Below are positions 34,828-44,998 of a stretch of DNA of 64,000 nt, in pieces; position 1 is the stretch's first letter; each line of letters opens with the position of its first letter. The stretch comes from CAVTSA01 sp963790575 (GTDB lineage: Bacteria > Chloroflexota > Dormibacteria > Dormibacterales > Dormibacteraceae): the NCBI GenBank assembly GCA_963790575.1, contig CAWBPD010000034.1, positions 231,235 to 295,234 on the forward strand. Direction: 5' to 3'. Position numbers and translations under genes: made by a program. A model generated the notes under the pieces. The model made no database searches. It was not told the DNA's origin and saw only the letters and a list, made by a program, of their open reading frames with translations.

Positions 34828-35762
34828 GGTTCTGGACCACGTCAACGCGAAAACCTACCTGAAGACCGGCACCGCGCTGTCCGACGACGACTTCGAGAGG
34901 ATCCAGCGCAGCAGCCGGGTGCTCCTCGGCGCGGTCGGCGACCCGCAGACCGACAAGACCCCCTACGCGCGCCGTGTCGTGCTGCGCATCCGGTCCGAGC
35001 TGGATCTATACGTCAACAAGCGCCCAGCACGCCTGCTCCACGACCGCCTGAGCCCGCTGCACGAAGGCATGCCGCGCGCCATCAACTGCGTCGTGGTCCG
35101 CGAGAACACCGAGGGCCTTTACGTCGGAATCGGTGGTGCACTGCGCGAAGGCACCGAGGACGCTGTCGTCATGGACGTCGAAGTGAACACGCACTACGGC
35201 GTGCGGCGCGTCTTGGACTATGCCTTCGACATCGCCCGGACCTCTGTGTGCATGGTCGACAAGGCCAATGCGGTGCCAAACGGTGGTCGGCTGTGGCAGC
35301 GCTGCTGGACCGAGGCCGCACAGCGGCACCCAGGCGTCGAGTCCTGGCACGAATACGTCGACGCCGCAGCGATGAAGCTAGTCTCCGAGCCCGACCGGTT
35401 CGACGTCATCGTCACCAACAACACCTATGGCGACATCCTCAGCGACATCGCCGCCGAGATAGCCGGCGGCATCCGGCACCGCCGCCAGCGCCAATATCAA
35501 CCCCCTGACCGGAGCCGGATTGTTCGAACCTATCCACGGCACCGCGCCGGACATCGTGGGGACGGGTACGGCCAACCCGGTCGGCGCCATTCTGTCCGGA
35601 GCGCTGCTGCTGGAGAGCTTGGGCCAGTCAGCCGAGGCCGAGGCGCTCCGTAAGGCCGTAGAGGCCACAGTGCTGGCCGGGCGCTGCACCCCGGATCTGG
35701 GCGGCACGCTGTCCACCCACGAGGCTGCGGCGGCGATCCGCGCAGAGCTTGGCGTCCGGTGA
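34724..35762 (+). CDS. leuB: Isopropylmalate/homoisocitrate dehydrogenase family enzyme (one frameshift)
   Basis: The start is taken at a TTG nine bases after AAAGGAG (LEQPTIVIPGDGIGPEVTEQ). Catalytic segments are IRSELDLYVNKRPARL, CVVVRENTEGLYVGIGGALR (Tyr), CMVDKANAVPNGG (Lys) and VTNNTYGDILSDIAAEIAGG (Asp). A single extra base near 35477 shifts the frame, after which NINPLTGAGLFEPIHGTAPD and VGAILSGALLLESLG complete the NAD-binding region. The enzyme oxidatively decarboxylates the 3-alkylmalate to the elongated 2-oxo acid. The RENTEGLYVG form is closer to homoisocitrate and tartrate dehydrogenase-like members than to textbook LeuB, so the substrate may differ. Confidence 0.85.
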
Positions 35763-35830
35763 CCGCGCCGCGCCCGCTGGCCCGCCTACCCCTGGCCTCC
35801 TCTGAGCCATCCGCGCCACCGGATGGCAGT

Positions 35831-37026
35831 TCAGCGGGTGGCGGCGGATGGGTCGATGATCCGTGCCCGGCCGTCCAGTTCCTGGGCGAAGTCCTGCCAC
35901 ATCCTGGCGTAGTGGCGGGCGAGCTGCACGATGATGGCGACGCAGTGCGGGGGCACCGCCACGGCCATGTCCGGCAGTTGCCCCGCGCCGGCCGCGTTGA
36001 CGTGCAGCAGCCGCAGCATTCCCTTGCCCGCGCTCGTTGTTGCGCAGCGACGGGTCGCGCAGCAGCTTGTCCACCGCGACGGCCGGGTTGGCGGGGCCGT
36101 CGCCAGGCCGGCTGGCGGCAACGCGGCCAGGCGGCGGGCCGTGCCGGCAGCAGGGAGGTGAGGCCGGGACGGCGCTGCCGCCGTCCCGGCGGGACCGGGC
36201 CGTGGCCGGCTGCCTGGCCGCCGCAGGCGGCGGCGGCGGGGGCGGCGGCGTGCCTGGCCCGGCTGCCCGGCCGGTTGCCTGGCACGGGTGACTCGCCGCG
36301 CTCAAGGCGCTTGCGCACGTCCAGCACCGTCGCCGGGGAGATGCCCGCGGCGCGCGCCACATCCCGCAGGGACGCCCCCGGCTGCTCGGCCAGCAGCTCC
36401 GCGGCCCGCCGCCGGCCATCGCCGCTGTCCAGCGGGCGGACCCGGCCGTCCCTGCCGACCCGCGCGCCCGACTGCGGCAGCTGCTTCGCTCGAACGTTTC
36501 CTGATCGCCGCCACGGTCTTGGCCGCCAGGCCCGCCGACATGCCCGATCGCCCGGTCGGACATGCTGCGGATGCGAGGTGATGATCCGCTCGGCGGCGGC
36601 ACGGCGGTCGGTCTGCGACAGCGGCAGGCCGTGCGTGACGTTCTCCTGCACCGCGCGCAGGAACACGTCGGCCTCGCTGCCTTCGAAGAAAATGACGTCG
36701 ATCGTCTCCCGCCCCTGCAAGGACGCGGCCATCAGGCGGTGCATCCCGTCGATCACCCGCATGGTGCGCCGGTCCACCAGGATCGGCGGAAGCAGCGACT
36801 CGGTCTCGGCCAGCCGCACGATATGCGCCTTGTCCTCGCCGTTCAGCCGCGGCGAATCCGCCGGGCGCAGCGACAGCAACGGGACCGCCACCACCGCGGC
36901 AGGTCCCCGCGGCCGGGTCGCGGCCACCGCCACCGCACGACGCTCCGCACCTGCAGGCAGGCGAACGGTCGGATCACCTGACTGCTCCACGGCAGGACCC
37001 CTTCGGCATGGTTCGGGCCTCATCAA
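35831..37026 (-). pseudogene. ParB/StrR-like regulator, several frameshifts
   Basis: The N-terminal ParB-type domain is intact in one frame: VPLLSLRPADSPRLNGEDKA, SLLPPILVDRRTMRVIDGMH, VQENVTHGLPLSQTDRRAAA. The helix-turn-helix part is spread over three frames (SDRAIGHVGG; GLAAKTVAAIRKRS; GRVRPLDSGDGRRRAAELLA; ASLRDVARAAGISPATVLDV), and the tail is GKGMLRLLHVNAAGAGQLPD and HYARMWQDFAQELDGRARII. The order and spacing match the intact paralogue at 43867-44946, so the gene is whole except for at least three indels. Such StrR-like ParB proteins activate secondary metabolite clusters. It converges with leuB. Confidence 0.8.
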
Positions 37027-37317
37027 CCCTCACCACCCAGCCCAACCGGCAGCGGCTGGCGGCTCGCTGACACCCGATTGCCGTACCGCGCCCCCGCCCG
37101 CGACAGCCAACACCGGCCGGCGCCGCAGCAGCCGCGCAATTCGGCCACACGTCCCTGCGGCCTATCCCGCCGCCTGCCCAGCTAAGGTCGCCAATTTCTG
37201 ACCAGATGACCCAGTTTGTCAACCGCATTTCCAGAAGTATTCGTTATCGATATGCCCATCATCCCAAAGCCTTAGAATTCGCCACATTTAATGGACACGG
37301 CGGAGATGCTGAATTAA

Positions 37318-40165
37318 ATGGAGGAACTGGCGAGGACGGTGACGCAGCGATATCGGCTTTCAGTTCGGGCACTGGTCCGCGGATACCGCGCTGCCGGGCG
37401 GGCCTGACTCAGCTGGAACTGGCCGAAAAGGCCGGGCTCAGCGTAGCCGCGCTGCGGGACATCGAGCAATCTCGTCGGCATCGGCCGCGACCGAGTTCGC
37501 TGGCCGCGCTGGCTTGTGCCCTTGGCCTGGACCCGAGCAAGCCGCCAGCCTGGCTTCGCACCGGCCGCGAGCCGACCATGCTCGGCCCTGGCATGGTGCT
37601 TCCCCAAGGACGCGGCTCGGACCGAACACGGCCAGGGACTGTGGCTGGCGGTCCTTGGCCCGCTGGAGGCCTGGCGGGACGGGACGCCGCTGTCTCTTGG
37701 GACCTCCCGCGCGGCGCGCGGTGCTCGGGCTGCTTCTTGATGGACCCCGGCGTCCTGGTGCGCCGGGACACGATCATCGACGTGCTGTGGGGAGAGACGC
37801 CGCCGCGCACCGCGGTGGGCCTGGTGCAAGCGCACGTGAGCAGGCTGCGCAAGGCCCTGGAACCGCGGGAGCGCACTCCGGCGACCGTGACGGAGTGATC
37901 AGTTCGGTCGGGGGCGCCTACCGGTTGCAGGTCTCCGACGAGGAGCTGGATCTGCTGGTCTTCAGGGATCTGGCGGCGCGGGCCGCCGCCGCGCAGGGCC
38001 AGCGGTGATGATGCGACCGCCTGTGAGCTCTACGAGCAGGCGGTCGGATTGTGGCGGGGTGATCCGCTGGCCGATGTGGACGTGCTGGCCGGCCATCCCG
38101 GCATCACCCTGCTGCGCCAGCAGCTAGCTGGCGTGCTGCTGCGGTACGCGGAGATTGCCTGCGCGCTGGGCCAGTACCACAGGGTGCTTCCGCGGCTGCA
38201 GGCGCTTGCCGCGGCGGAGCCGCTGAACGAACCGGCACATGCTCGCCTGATGATCGCGCTGGCGGGTTCCGGACAGCAGGCGGCCGCCATCCGCGTCTAC
38301 GAAGAAATGCGGTCGCGCCTCGACCGGGAGCTAGGGCTCTACCCGGGCGAGGAACTGGCCGAGGCGCACATGCGGGTGCTGCGGCAGGACATCCGGGTCG
38401 GTGGACCCGGGACGAGCGGCCACGCACCGCTGGCTGCCGCCGGCTACCGGGTGCACGTCGTGCCCAGGCAACTGCCTGCCGCTCCGCGGTACTTCATCGG
38501 CCGGGGCCGCGAGATTGGCCGCGCTGTCCGGGCTGCTGGAACGAGAGTCCCGGAGGACGAATGGCGTGGTGATCGCCGCGCTGACCGGGATGGCGGGGAT
38601 CGGAAAGACCGCGCTGGCGGTGCACTGGGCGCACCAGGTCGCCGGCCAGTTTCCCGATGGGCAGTTGTTCGTGGACCTGCGCGGTTTCGGTCCCTGCGAC
38701 GCACCGGTGGCGGCCGACCGAGGCGGTCTCAGGTTTCCTGACCGCGCTCGGCGTACCGATCGCGCAGATCCCGGAGGACCCGGCTGGGCGGGCCGCGCTT
38801 TACCGCAGCCTGCTGGCCGGCCGGCGCATGCTCATCGTGCTGGACAACGCGCAGGACGCGGAGCAGGTCCGGTCGCTGCTGCCCGGATCGCCGGGGTGCC
38901 TGGTGCTTGTCACCAGCAGGAACCGGCTAACCGGCCTGGCGGCGGCGGAGGGCGCGCAGTTGCTTTCGCTGGACGTCCTGACCGACTGCGAAGCGCGCGA
39001 ACTGCTGACCAGGAAGCTTGGGTGCCGAAGCGGGCGATGGCCGAGCCGGCCGCGATCAGCGAGCTGATCGACGGCGTGCGCTCGGCTGCCGCTGGCCCTG
39101 TGCGACGCCGCCGCCCGCGCCGCCGCGCGTCCCGGACTAGTCGCTGGCTGCGCTCGCCGCCGAGATGCGGGACGCGCGAGGGCGGCTGGACGCCTTGGAG
39201 ACGGGGGAGCCGGCCACCAGCGTGCGGATGGTGTTCTCCTGGTCACGCGCCAGGCTGAAAGCGAGCCCGCGCAGCGGATGTTCCGGCTGCTTGGAATGCA
39301 CCCGGGGCCAGATATCACGGTTCCGGCGGCGGCCAGCCTGGCGGGCGTGCCGCGAAGCGAGGCGCACCTGGCGCTGGCGGAGTTGTGCGATGAGCACCTG
39401 CTCACCGAACAGCCCCCGGGCGCTACACTGTGCCACGAACTGCTGCGCGCCTACGCGGCGGAGGAGCGCGCATCCAGCGACAGCGACGCCGAACGGCGTG
39501 CCGCAGTGCAGCGCGTGCTCGATCATTACCTGCACACCGCCAATAGCGGCGTCGGTGCTCTACCCGCTACGTCGCAGCGGTCACGCGGCAGCCGTGGCCA
39601 GGGGTCAGCCCGAAGAGATCGCCGGCCCCGGGCAGGCGGCGGAGTGGTTCGAGAATGAGCGGCACGTTCTGTTCGCCGCGATCGGCCGGGCCGCCGAGGA
39701 AGGCTACGCTCCCCACGCCTGGGAGCTGCCTTGGGCTGCCGGATGGCTTTTCCGTGAGGAGGTGTACTGGCGGTCGCTCGACGGCGGCACAGGAATCCGC
39801 GCTGGCACTCGCCGGCGACCTGGGCGACCTGGCCGGGCAGGTGATGGCCCGTCAGCACTTGGCTTGCTGAGCTTCCTGCTCGGAGAGTACCCGGGCCTGT
39901 CATCATCTGGATGAGGCAGTGGAGCTTGCCAGCCAACTCGGTGACGGACGGCTCCGTGCGCTGGCAGGCCTCACTCGCGCCTATGTCCTGCAGTCGAGGG
40001 AGCGTCCTCGAAGCGTGGTCCAGGCCGCAGGCGCTACGGCGTACATGCCGCTAGATCGAGGGGAGAGGAGCGTGCCCTCACGCGATCGGCTGGTGCCTCG
40101 TCCAGTTCGGCGACTACCAGCAAGCGGTCGGCTTCAGCAGCCGGGCGCTCATGGCACACCGTGAA
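37318..40165 (+). pseudogene. XRE-SARP-NB-ARC-TPR regulator, many frameshifts
   Basis: The gene starts MEELARTVTQRYRLSVRAL and needs a base correction near 37395 to reach the XRE helix-turn-helix (GLTQLELAEKAGLSVAALRD). Then follow a SARP DNA-binding domain (LAVLGPLEAWRDGTPLSLG; VGLVQAHVSRLRKALEP), the BTAD (ELYEQAVGLWRGDPLADVDV), the ATPase P-loop (GMAGIGKTALAVHWAH), the NB-ARC segment RRMLIVLDNAQDAEQVRSLL and the winged helix MFRLLGMHPGPDITVPAAAS, with TPR-like pieces to about 40160. At least six frame changes are needed. Domain order is that of large antibiotic activators; the C-terminal TPR region looks short. An AT-rich upstream region (37210-37317) probably holds the promoter. Confidence 0.8.
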
Positions 40166-40337
40166 TCGTAACGCGCTGCTGACTGTGGATTCTGTCCACG
40201 GTCTCCAGTTCTCGCGCACTCCTCAGCCATGCCCGGTCATCGCGATGGCACTTCCGCAATTGTCCTTCCGGCTCCGTGACGGTGTGGTAGGGATCAACCG
40301 CGATTGCCTGCGGAAGAAGCGCTCATAGGGCGACGAG

Positions 40338-41006
40338 GTGATAGAGCGGGTCCTGCCGCCGCAGGTCGCGTCGGCGCGAAGTCGTTCGGTGACATTTCCG
40401 ATGCCGTACTCCTCCTTGAGGAAGCGCGCCGTCATCGCGCGGGCGGTGGAAAGCCGGCGGCGGGAATTCGCCACCGCGCGCGGCATGTGCCCGGACGGCG
40501 CTGGCCGGGCTGGGCAGCCGCGGTCCCGGTGCTCCCCGGGCCCCGGCGGCGCCCCGCAATGGCCGGAAGGCGTGGTCGGCAGCATCACGCACTGCGCCGG
40601 GTACCGTGCGGCCGCGGTGGCCCTGACCCGGGATGTCGTATCGCTTGGAGTGGACGCGGAGCCCAACGAGGCGCTGCCCGACCACGGCATGCTCGAGCTG
40701 ATCGCCCGCGACTCCGAAGCGCGTCCGCGCCTCGCCAAGCTCGCGGCGAGGCATGCCGAGCATCTGCTGGGACCGGCTGCTGTTCAGCGCCAAGGAGTCT
40801 GTCTACAAGACGTGGTTTCCGCTTACCCGGCGCTGGCTGGGTTTCGAGTCGGCGGATATCTACATCGACGCGCGAGCACGGGCACGTTCACCGCCCGGCT
40901 GCTCGTGCCGGGCCCGTCGTCAGTGGATCGCCGTTGAAGCGTGCTGCGCGGACGGTGGGTCGCCGATCATGGACTGCTGGCGACGGCGATCGTGCTGCCC
41001 GCCTGA
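40338..41006 (+). pseudogene. Sfp-type 4'-phosphopantetheinyl transferase, frame-disrupted
   Basis: The family can be read from GTG to TGA through several frames: IERVLPPQVASA, IARAVESRRREFATARG, WPEGVVGSITHCAGYRAAAV, SLGVDAEPNEALPDHGMLEL (Mg-binding Asp and Glu), CWDRLLFSAKESVYKTWFPL (the W-x-KES-x-K motif) and LRGRWVADHGLLATAIVLPA at the end. About six indels lie within 670 bp. It would transfer phosphopantetheine from CoA to the ACP of the polyketide synthase or other carriers. All essential residues are present, so the gene is probably functional in the organism and the breaks may be sequence errors. Confidence 0.8.
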
Positions 41007-41862
41007 TCGCCGCGCGAGGCGCCGGCCGGGAGAATCTGCCGCAGGGCGCGCGGCCGGTCCGGGTTCAGGTCGAGTTCCTCCGGGATAGCCGAGCGACACT
41101 TCCTCGAACCGCACGCCGTCCTGCCAGCTCGTACCCGGGATGTGCAGGTGACCGTAGACGACGGCCTGGGCGCTGAACCGCAGGTGCCAGTCGGCGGTGC
41201 GCTCGGTGCCGCACCACTGGGCGAACTCCGGGTACTTCAGGATCCGCGTGGGCTCGCGGGTCAGCGGGAAGTGGCTGACCAGCACCGTCGGAGTTCCCGG
41301 CGGAAGGCCGCGCCAGCCGCCGCTCGGTCGCCTCGCACGCGTGCATGGCACCAGGCTTCCCGGCTCGGATAGGGATCGGGGTACAGCACGGCCTCGTCGG
41401 AGCAGACGATGCCGGTCTCATACGCCAGGGCGAGCGCCTCCTCCTTCGTGGTCGTGCCGTCCGGGCGGAAGGTGTAGTCGTACAGCACGAACAGCGGCAC
41501 GATCACCACCGGCCCGCCCGCTACCTCGCCACACCGGGAACGGGTCTTCCGGCGTGATCACGCCCAGCCGGCGGCACATCGACACCAGGTACTGGTACCT
41601 GGCCTCGCCGCGCAGCTGGACCGGGTCGGTGCTGAGCGTCCACAGTTCGTGGTTGCCGGGAACCCAGACCACGGTCGCGAACCGCGCGCGCGAGCGTGCG
41701 CAGCGCCCACTCGATGTCCGCGGCCTTCTCCGCCACGTCCCCGGCGACCAGCAGCCAGTCATGTGGGGACGCCGGCGGAGGCTCGCGACGAACTCCCGGT
41801 TCTCCGGGAAGGTGACGTGCAGGTCGCTGACCGCCAGCAGCCGCCCCGACGCGGTCCCGCTC
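40967..41862 (-). pseudogene. Calcineurin-like metallophosphoesterase, frame-disrupted
   Basis: Read across frames: LLAVSDLHVTFPENREFVAS (DxH), DWLLVAGDVAEKAADIEWAL (GD), VVWVPGNHELWTL (GNHE), VLVSHFPLT and VVYGHLHIPGTSWQDG (GHxH). These are the metal ligands of the family in order. The likely end is LDLNPDRPRALRQILP to a TGA at 40967, which overlaps the end of the convergent phosphopantetheinyl transferase gene by 40 bp. At least four indels. It starts at the end of htpG, so they are cotranscribed. The substrate is unknown. Confidence 0.78.
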
Positions 41863-43815
41863 AGCCGGTCGCCTCTTCCGTCTCTCGCCCTTCCGCTTCT
41901 GCCGTTTCCGTGAGGGCCGTGAGCAGGCTGTTCAGCCGCTGGACGAACGCGGTCGGGTCCTCGATCCGCGCGCCGAGGGTGAGCACCGCCTGGTTGAACA
42001 GGACCTGCGCCCAGTCGGCCAGTGTGCTTGTCATCTGCGTCGCTGGTTGAGCCGCTGGATCAGCGGATGCTTCGGGTTGAGTTCAAGCACCGCCTGCCGC
42101 GGCAGCCCGGAGCCGCGCAGCCGCTGCATGAGGTTGATGTCGATCTCCGGTTCGTTGCCGACGATGCAGGCCGGCGAGGTGGTGAGCCGGGTGCTGAGCC
42201 GCACGTCCCACGCCTGCCCGGCCAGGTAGGCCTTCAGCTTGCCGAGCAGAGTCCGCGTACTCGGCGTCGGCCTGCTCCTTGGCCTGCTTCTCCTCCTCGT
42301 CCTCCAGCGCGCCCAGGTCCCCGGCGCCCTGGGCGACCGACTGCAGCTTCTTGCCGTCGAACTCGCGCAGGCTGGACACCACCCAGTTGTCCACGCCCTC
42401 GCCGAGCAGCAGCACCTCCACGCCCTTGGTGCGGAACGCCTCCAGGTGCGGGCTGGACTTCGCCGCGGCCAGCGACGGCGCCAGCAGGTAGTAGATGTCC
42501 TGCTGGCCCTCCTTCATCCGCGCCACGTAGTCGCCCAGCGAGGTGTCCGGCTCGTCGGTGGCGGACTTGGTGGAGGTGAACCGCAGCAGCTTGGCGATCT
42601 CGTCCCGGTTGGAGTAGTCGTCGGCGATGCCCTCCTTGAGGGTGGCGCCGAACTCCTTCCAGAAGGTGGCGTACTTCTCCGGCTCGTTCTCGGCCAGTTC
42701 GGCGAGCCGCCGCAGCACCTTCTTCACCGCGTTGGTGCGGATGTTGTCGACCGCCCGGCTGCCCTGCAGGATCTCCCGGGAGACGTTCAGCGGCAGGTCG
42801 CTGGAGTCGATGACGCCGCGGATGAACCGCAGGTACTTCGGCAGGATCTGCCCGGTGTCCTCCATGATGAACACTCGCTGCACATGCAGCCGGACGCCGC
42901 GGCGGGATTCCTGGACCCACAGGTCATACGGGGCGCGGGACGGGATGAACAGCAGCAGCGTGTACTCGTAGGTCCCCTCGATCTTGCTGTGCACCCAGGC
43001 GAGCGGGTCGGAGAACTCGCCCGCGATGTGCTGGTAGAAGTCGTTGTAGTCCTTGTCGGTGAGCTCGGACTTGGGGCGGGTCCACAGCGCCGACGCCCTG
43101 TTGACCGCTACGTCGGCCTGCGGCTGGTGTCCTGCTCCGGGTTTCTCGTCGGCCTTGTCCTCGGGCTCGCGCGGCATCAGGATCGGCACGCTGATGTGGT
43201 CGGAGTACTTCTCGATGATCGACCGCAGCCGCCAGCCGTTCAGCAGGTCGTCCTCGCCCTCCCGGAGCTGCAGCACGATCGTGGTGCCCCGGTCCGGCCG
43301 CTCGGTCGCCTCCAGCGTGTACTCGCCCTTGCCGTCCGATTCCCAGCGCACCGCCTCGCCCGGCTCCAGGCCAGCCCGGCGGGTGGTCAGCACCACCCGC
43401 TCGGCGACGATGAACGATGAGTAAAAACCCACTCCGAACTGGCCGATCAGGGCCGCGTCCTTGCGCTGGTCGCCGGTCAGCGACCGGAGGAACTCCCGGG
43501 TACCCGACTTGGCGATCGTGCCGATGTTCGCGATTACCTCGTCCCGGCTCATGCCGATCCCGTTATCCGCGATGGTGAGTCGTGCCCGCGTCCTTGTCAT
43601 AGCCGACTCGGATCTGCAGCGGCCCTTCCGCCTCGGGCAGTTCCGAATGCGACAGCAGCTCCAGCCGGAGCCGGTCGATCGCATCCGACGCATTCGAGAT
43701 CAGCTCCCGCAGGAAAATCTCCTTGTTGCTGTACAAGGAATGGACCATCAGGTCCAGGATCTGCACCGCCTCCGCCTGGAAACTGAAAGGTCTCCTGTTC
43801 CGTCTGCACCGACAT
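41861..43815 (-). pseudogene. htpG: Hsp90-family chaperone HtpG, frame-disrupted
   Basis: The start MSVQTEQETF is followed by a frame change near 43785, then QAEAVQILDLMVHSLYSNKE and FLRELISNASDAIDRLR; another near 43580, then TLTIADNGIGMSRDEVIANI and ALIGQFGVGFYSSFIVAERV (ATP-binding GHKL motifs). The middle domain is long and intact (LPLNVSREILQGSRAVDNIR). Two more changes between 42050 and 42260 lead to the C-terminal domain, ending ADWAQVLFNQAVLTLGARIE to TGA at 41861. About four indels. A cytosolic ATP-dependent chaperone and a housekeeping gene, so real decay would be surprising. Confidence 0.88.
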
Positions 43816-43866
43816 ACCACGCCTCCACGCATTTCTTCGCACCGAGTACCGGGCCTGATCTGCCGG

Positions 43867-44946
43867 CTAGCAGCTCAGGCAGGCCGTCACTAATCTCGTT
43901 CTGAGGCTCCGCGCATATTGGTCCCACTCAGCGCTCATGCTCGCCGCCACTCGGGCAACATCCTCGGCCCACCGCTGCGGGATCGTGTCAACGAACTCCC
44001 GCCACTCATCGGCCTGCATGGAATGTGTCGACATCCACCGGAGGAAGGCGCGTCCGCCGGACGTGTACCGCAATGCCGGATCGTTTCCCAGCTTAGCCGA
44101 GATAGTCGGCCAGCTGAACTCGAGTGCTTGCTGGCGTGTGGTGGTCGCTACCGGTCCGAGGCGATCCGCCGCAGCGTCCAGCGCGGTCACCGCGGCCCTT
44201 GCTTCGCGGTGCCCGGGTCCCGCCGTCTCAGACGCTGATCCCGTACGTAGTTTTTCCCGCACACTGTGCGCCGTCCCCAGTGATATGTCACTTGCGCGAG
44301 CTACCTGCCGCAGAGAGGCTTCGGGGTGGGACCTGATGTATACGGCTGCGCGCTGCCTTCCTTCTTCGGAGGCCACCGGACGGCGCTTCCCGTCGCGGCC
44401 TAGGCGTTTGGCAGGGGACAGTCTGCCGGCCGTGGCGCTATTCCGCAGCGACGCGATCGTTCTAGGGCTCAGCCCGGCCATTCCTGCTATGCAGCGGTCA
44501 GACAGATCAGGCTGAGCGGTCAGGATGCGCTTCGCTCCCGAGACGCGATCAGCCTTGGAGAGAGGCAGGCCATGCAGCGTATTCGACCTGACTGCGAGGA
44601 CGAGAGCGTCCGCATCCGTGCAGTCGACGATGCGCGCACGGATGCTGTGCTCACCACGCAGCGTCGCCGCCCTGAAACGGTGCATTCCGTCGATAATGCG
44701 TGAGCTATTCTTCTGCACCAGAATAGGCGGCAGGGCGACAGATGAGGCCGCATCCGCCAATAGCCGCACGTGGGCCGCGTCCGTTCCGGCCTGGCGTAGA
44801 TAGAAAGCCGCCACGAGCGACCCCAGAGGGATGTTGACCACCGGCAGTTGCTCGATCGCGCCGGTTGGGTCGGCATACCAGCTATCAGGGTCGTTGATGT
44901 CACTTAGCCCGTGTGGCAGACGAAGGTTAGCATCTGTCATAACCAT
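43867..44946 (-). CDS. ParB/StrR-like pathway regulator
   Basis: 359 residues, intact. ParB-type N-terminal domain: VVNIPLGSLVAAFYLRQAG, LPPILVQKNSSRIIDGMHRF, TLHGLPLSKADRVSGAKRIL. It is followed by a helix-turn-helix (SDRCIAGMAGLSPRTIASLR), a second one (ASLRQVARASDISLGTAHSV) and a C-terminal region with WPTISAKLGNDPALRYTSGG. This layout matches StrR/NovG-like activators of antibiotic clusters. Start ambiguous between Met codons at 44958, 44946 and 44940. It lies 53 bp downstream of the transthyretin-like gene in the same direction. It is paralogous to the broken gene at 35.8-37.0 kb. Confidence 0.85.
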   Translation of the reverse strand: MVMTDANLRLPHGLSDINDPDSWYADPTGAIEQLPVVNIPLGSLVAAFYLRQAGTDAAHVRLLADAASSVALPPILVQKNSSRIIDGMHRFRAATLRGEHSIRARIVDCTDADALVLAVRSNTLHGLPLSKADRVSGAKRILTAQPDLSDRCIAGMAGLSPRTIASLRNSATAGRLSPAKRLGRDGKRRPVASEEGRQRAAVYIRSHPEASLRQVARASDISLGTAHSVREKLRTGSASETAGPGHREARAAVTALDAAADRLGPVATTTRQQALEFSWPTISAKLGNDPALRYTSGGRAFLRWMSTHSMQADEWREFVDTIPQRWAEDVARVAASMSAEWDQYARSLRTRLVTACLSC

Positions 44947-44998
44947 GGCCCTGAACAACCCTCCCGTCCGTCATGTGCACGAATTCCCTTATTCGCAG

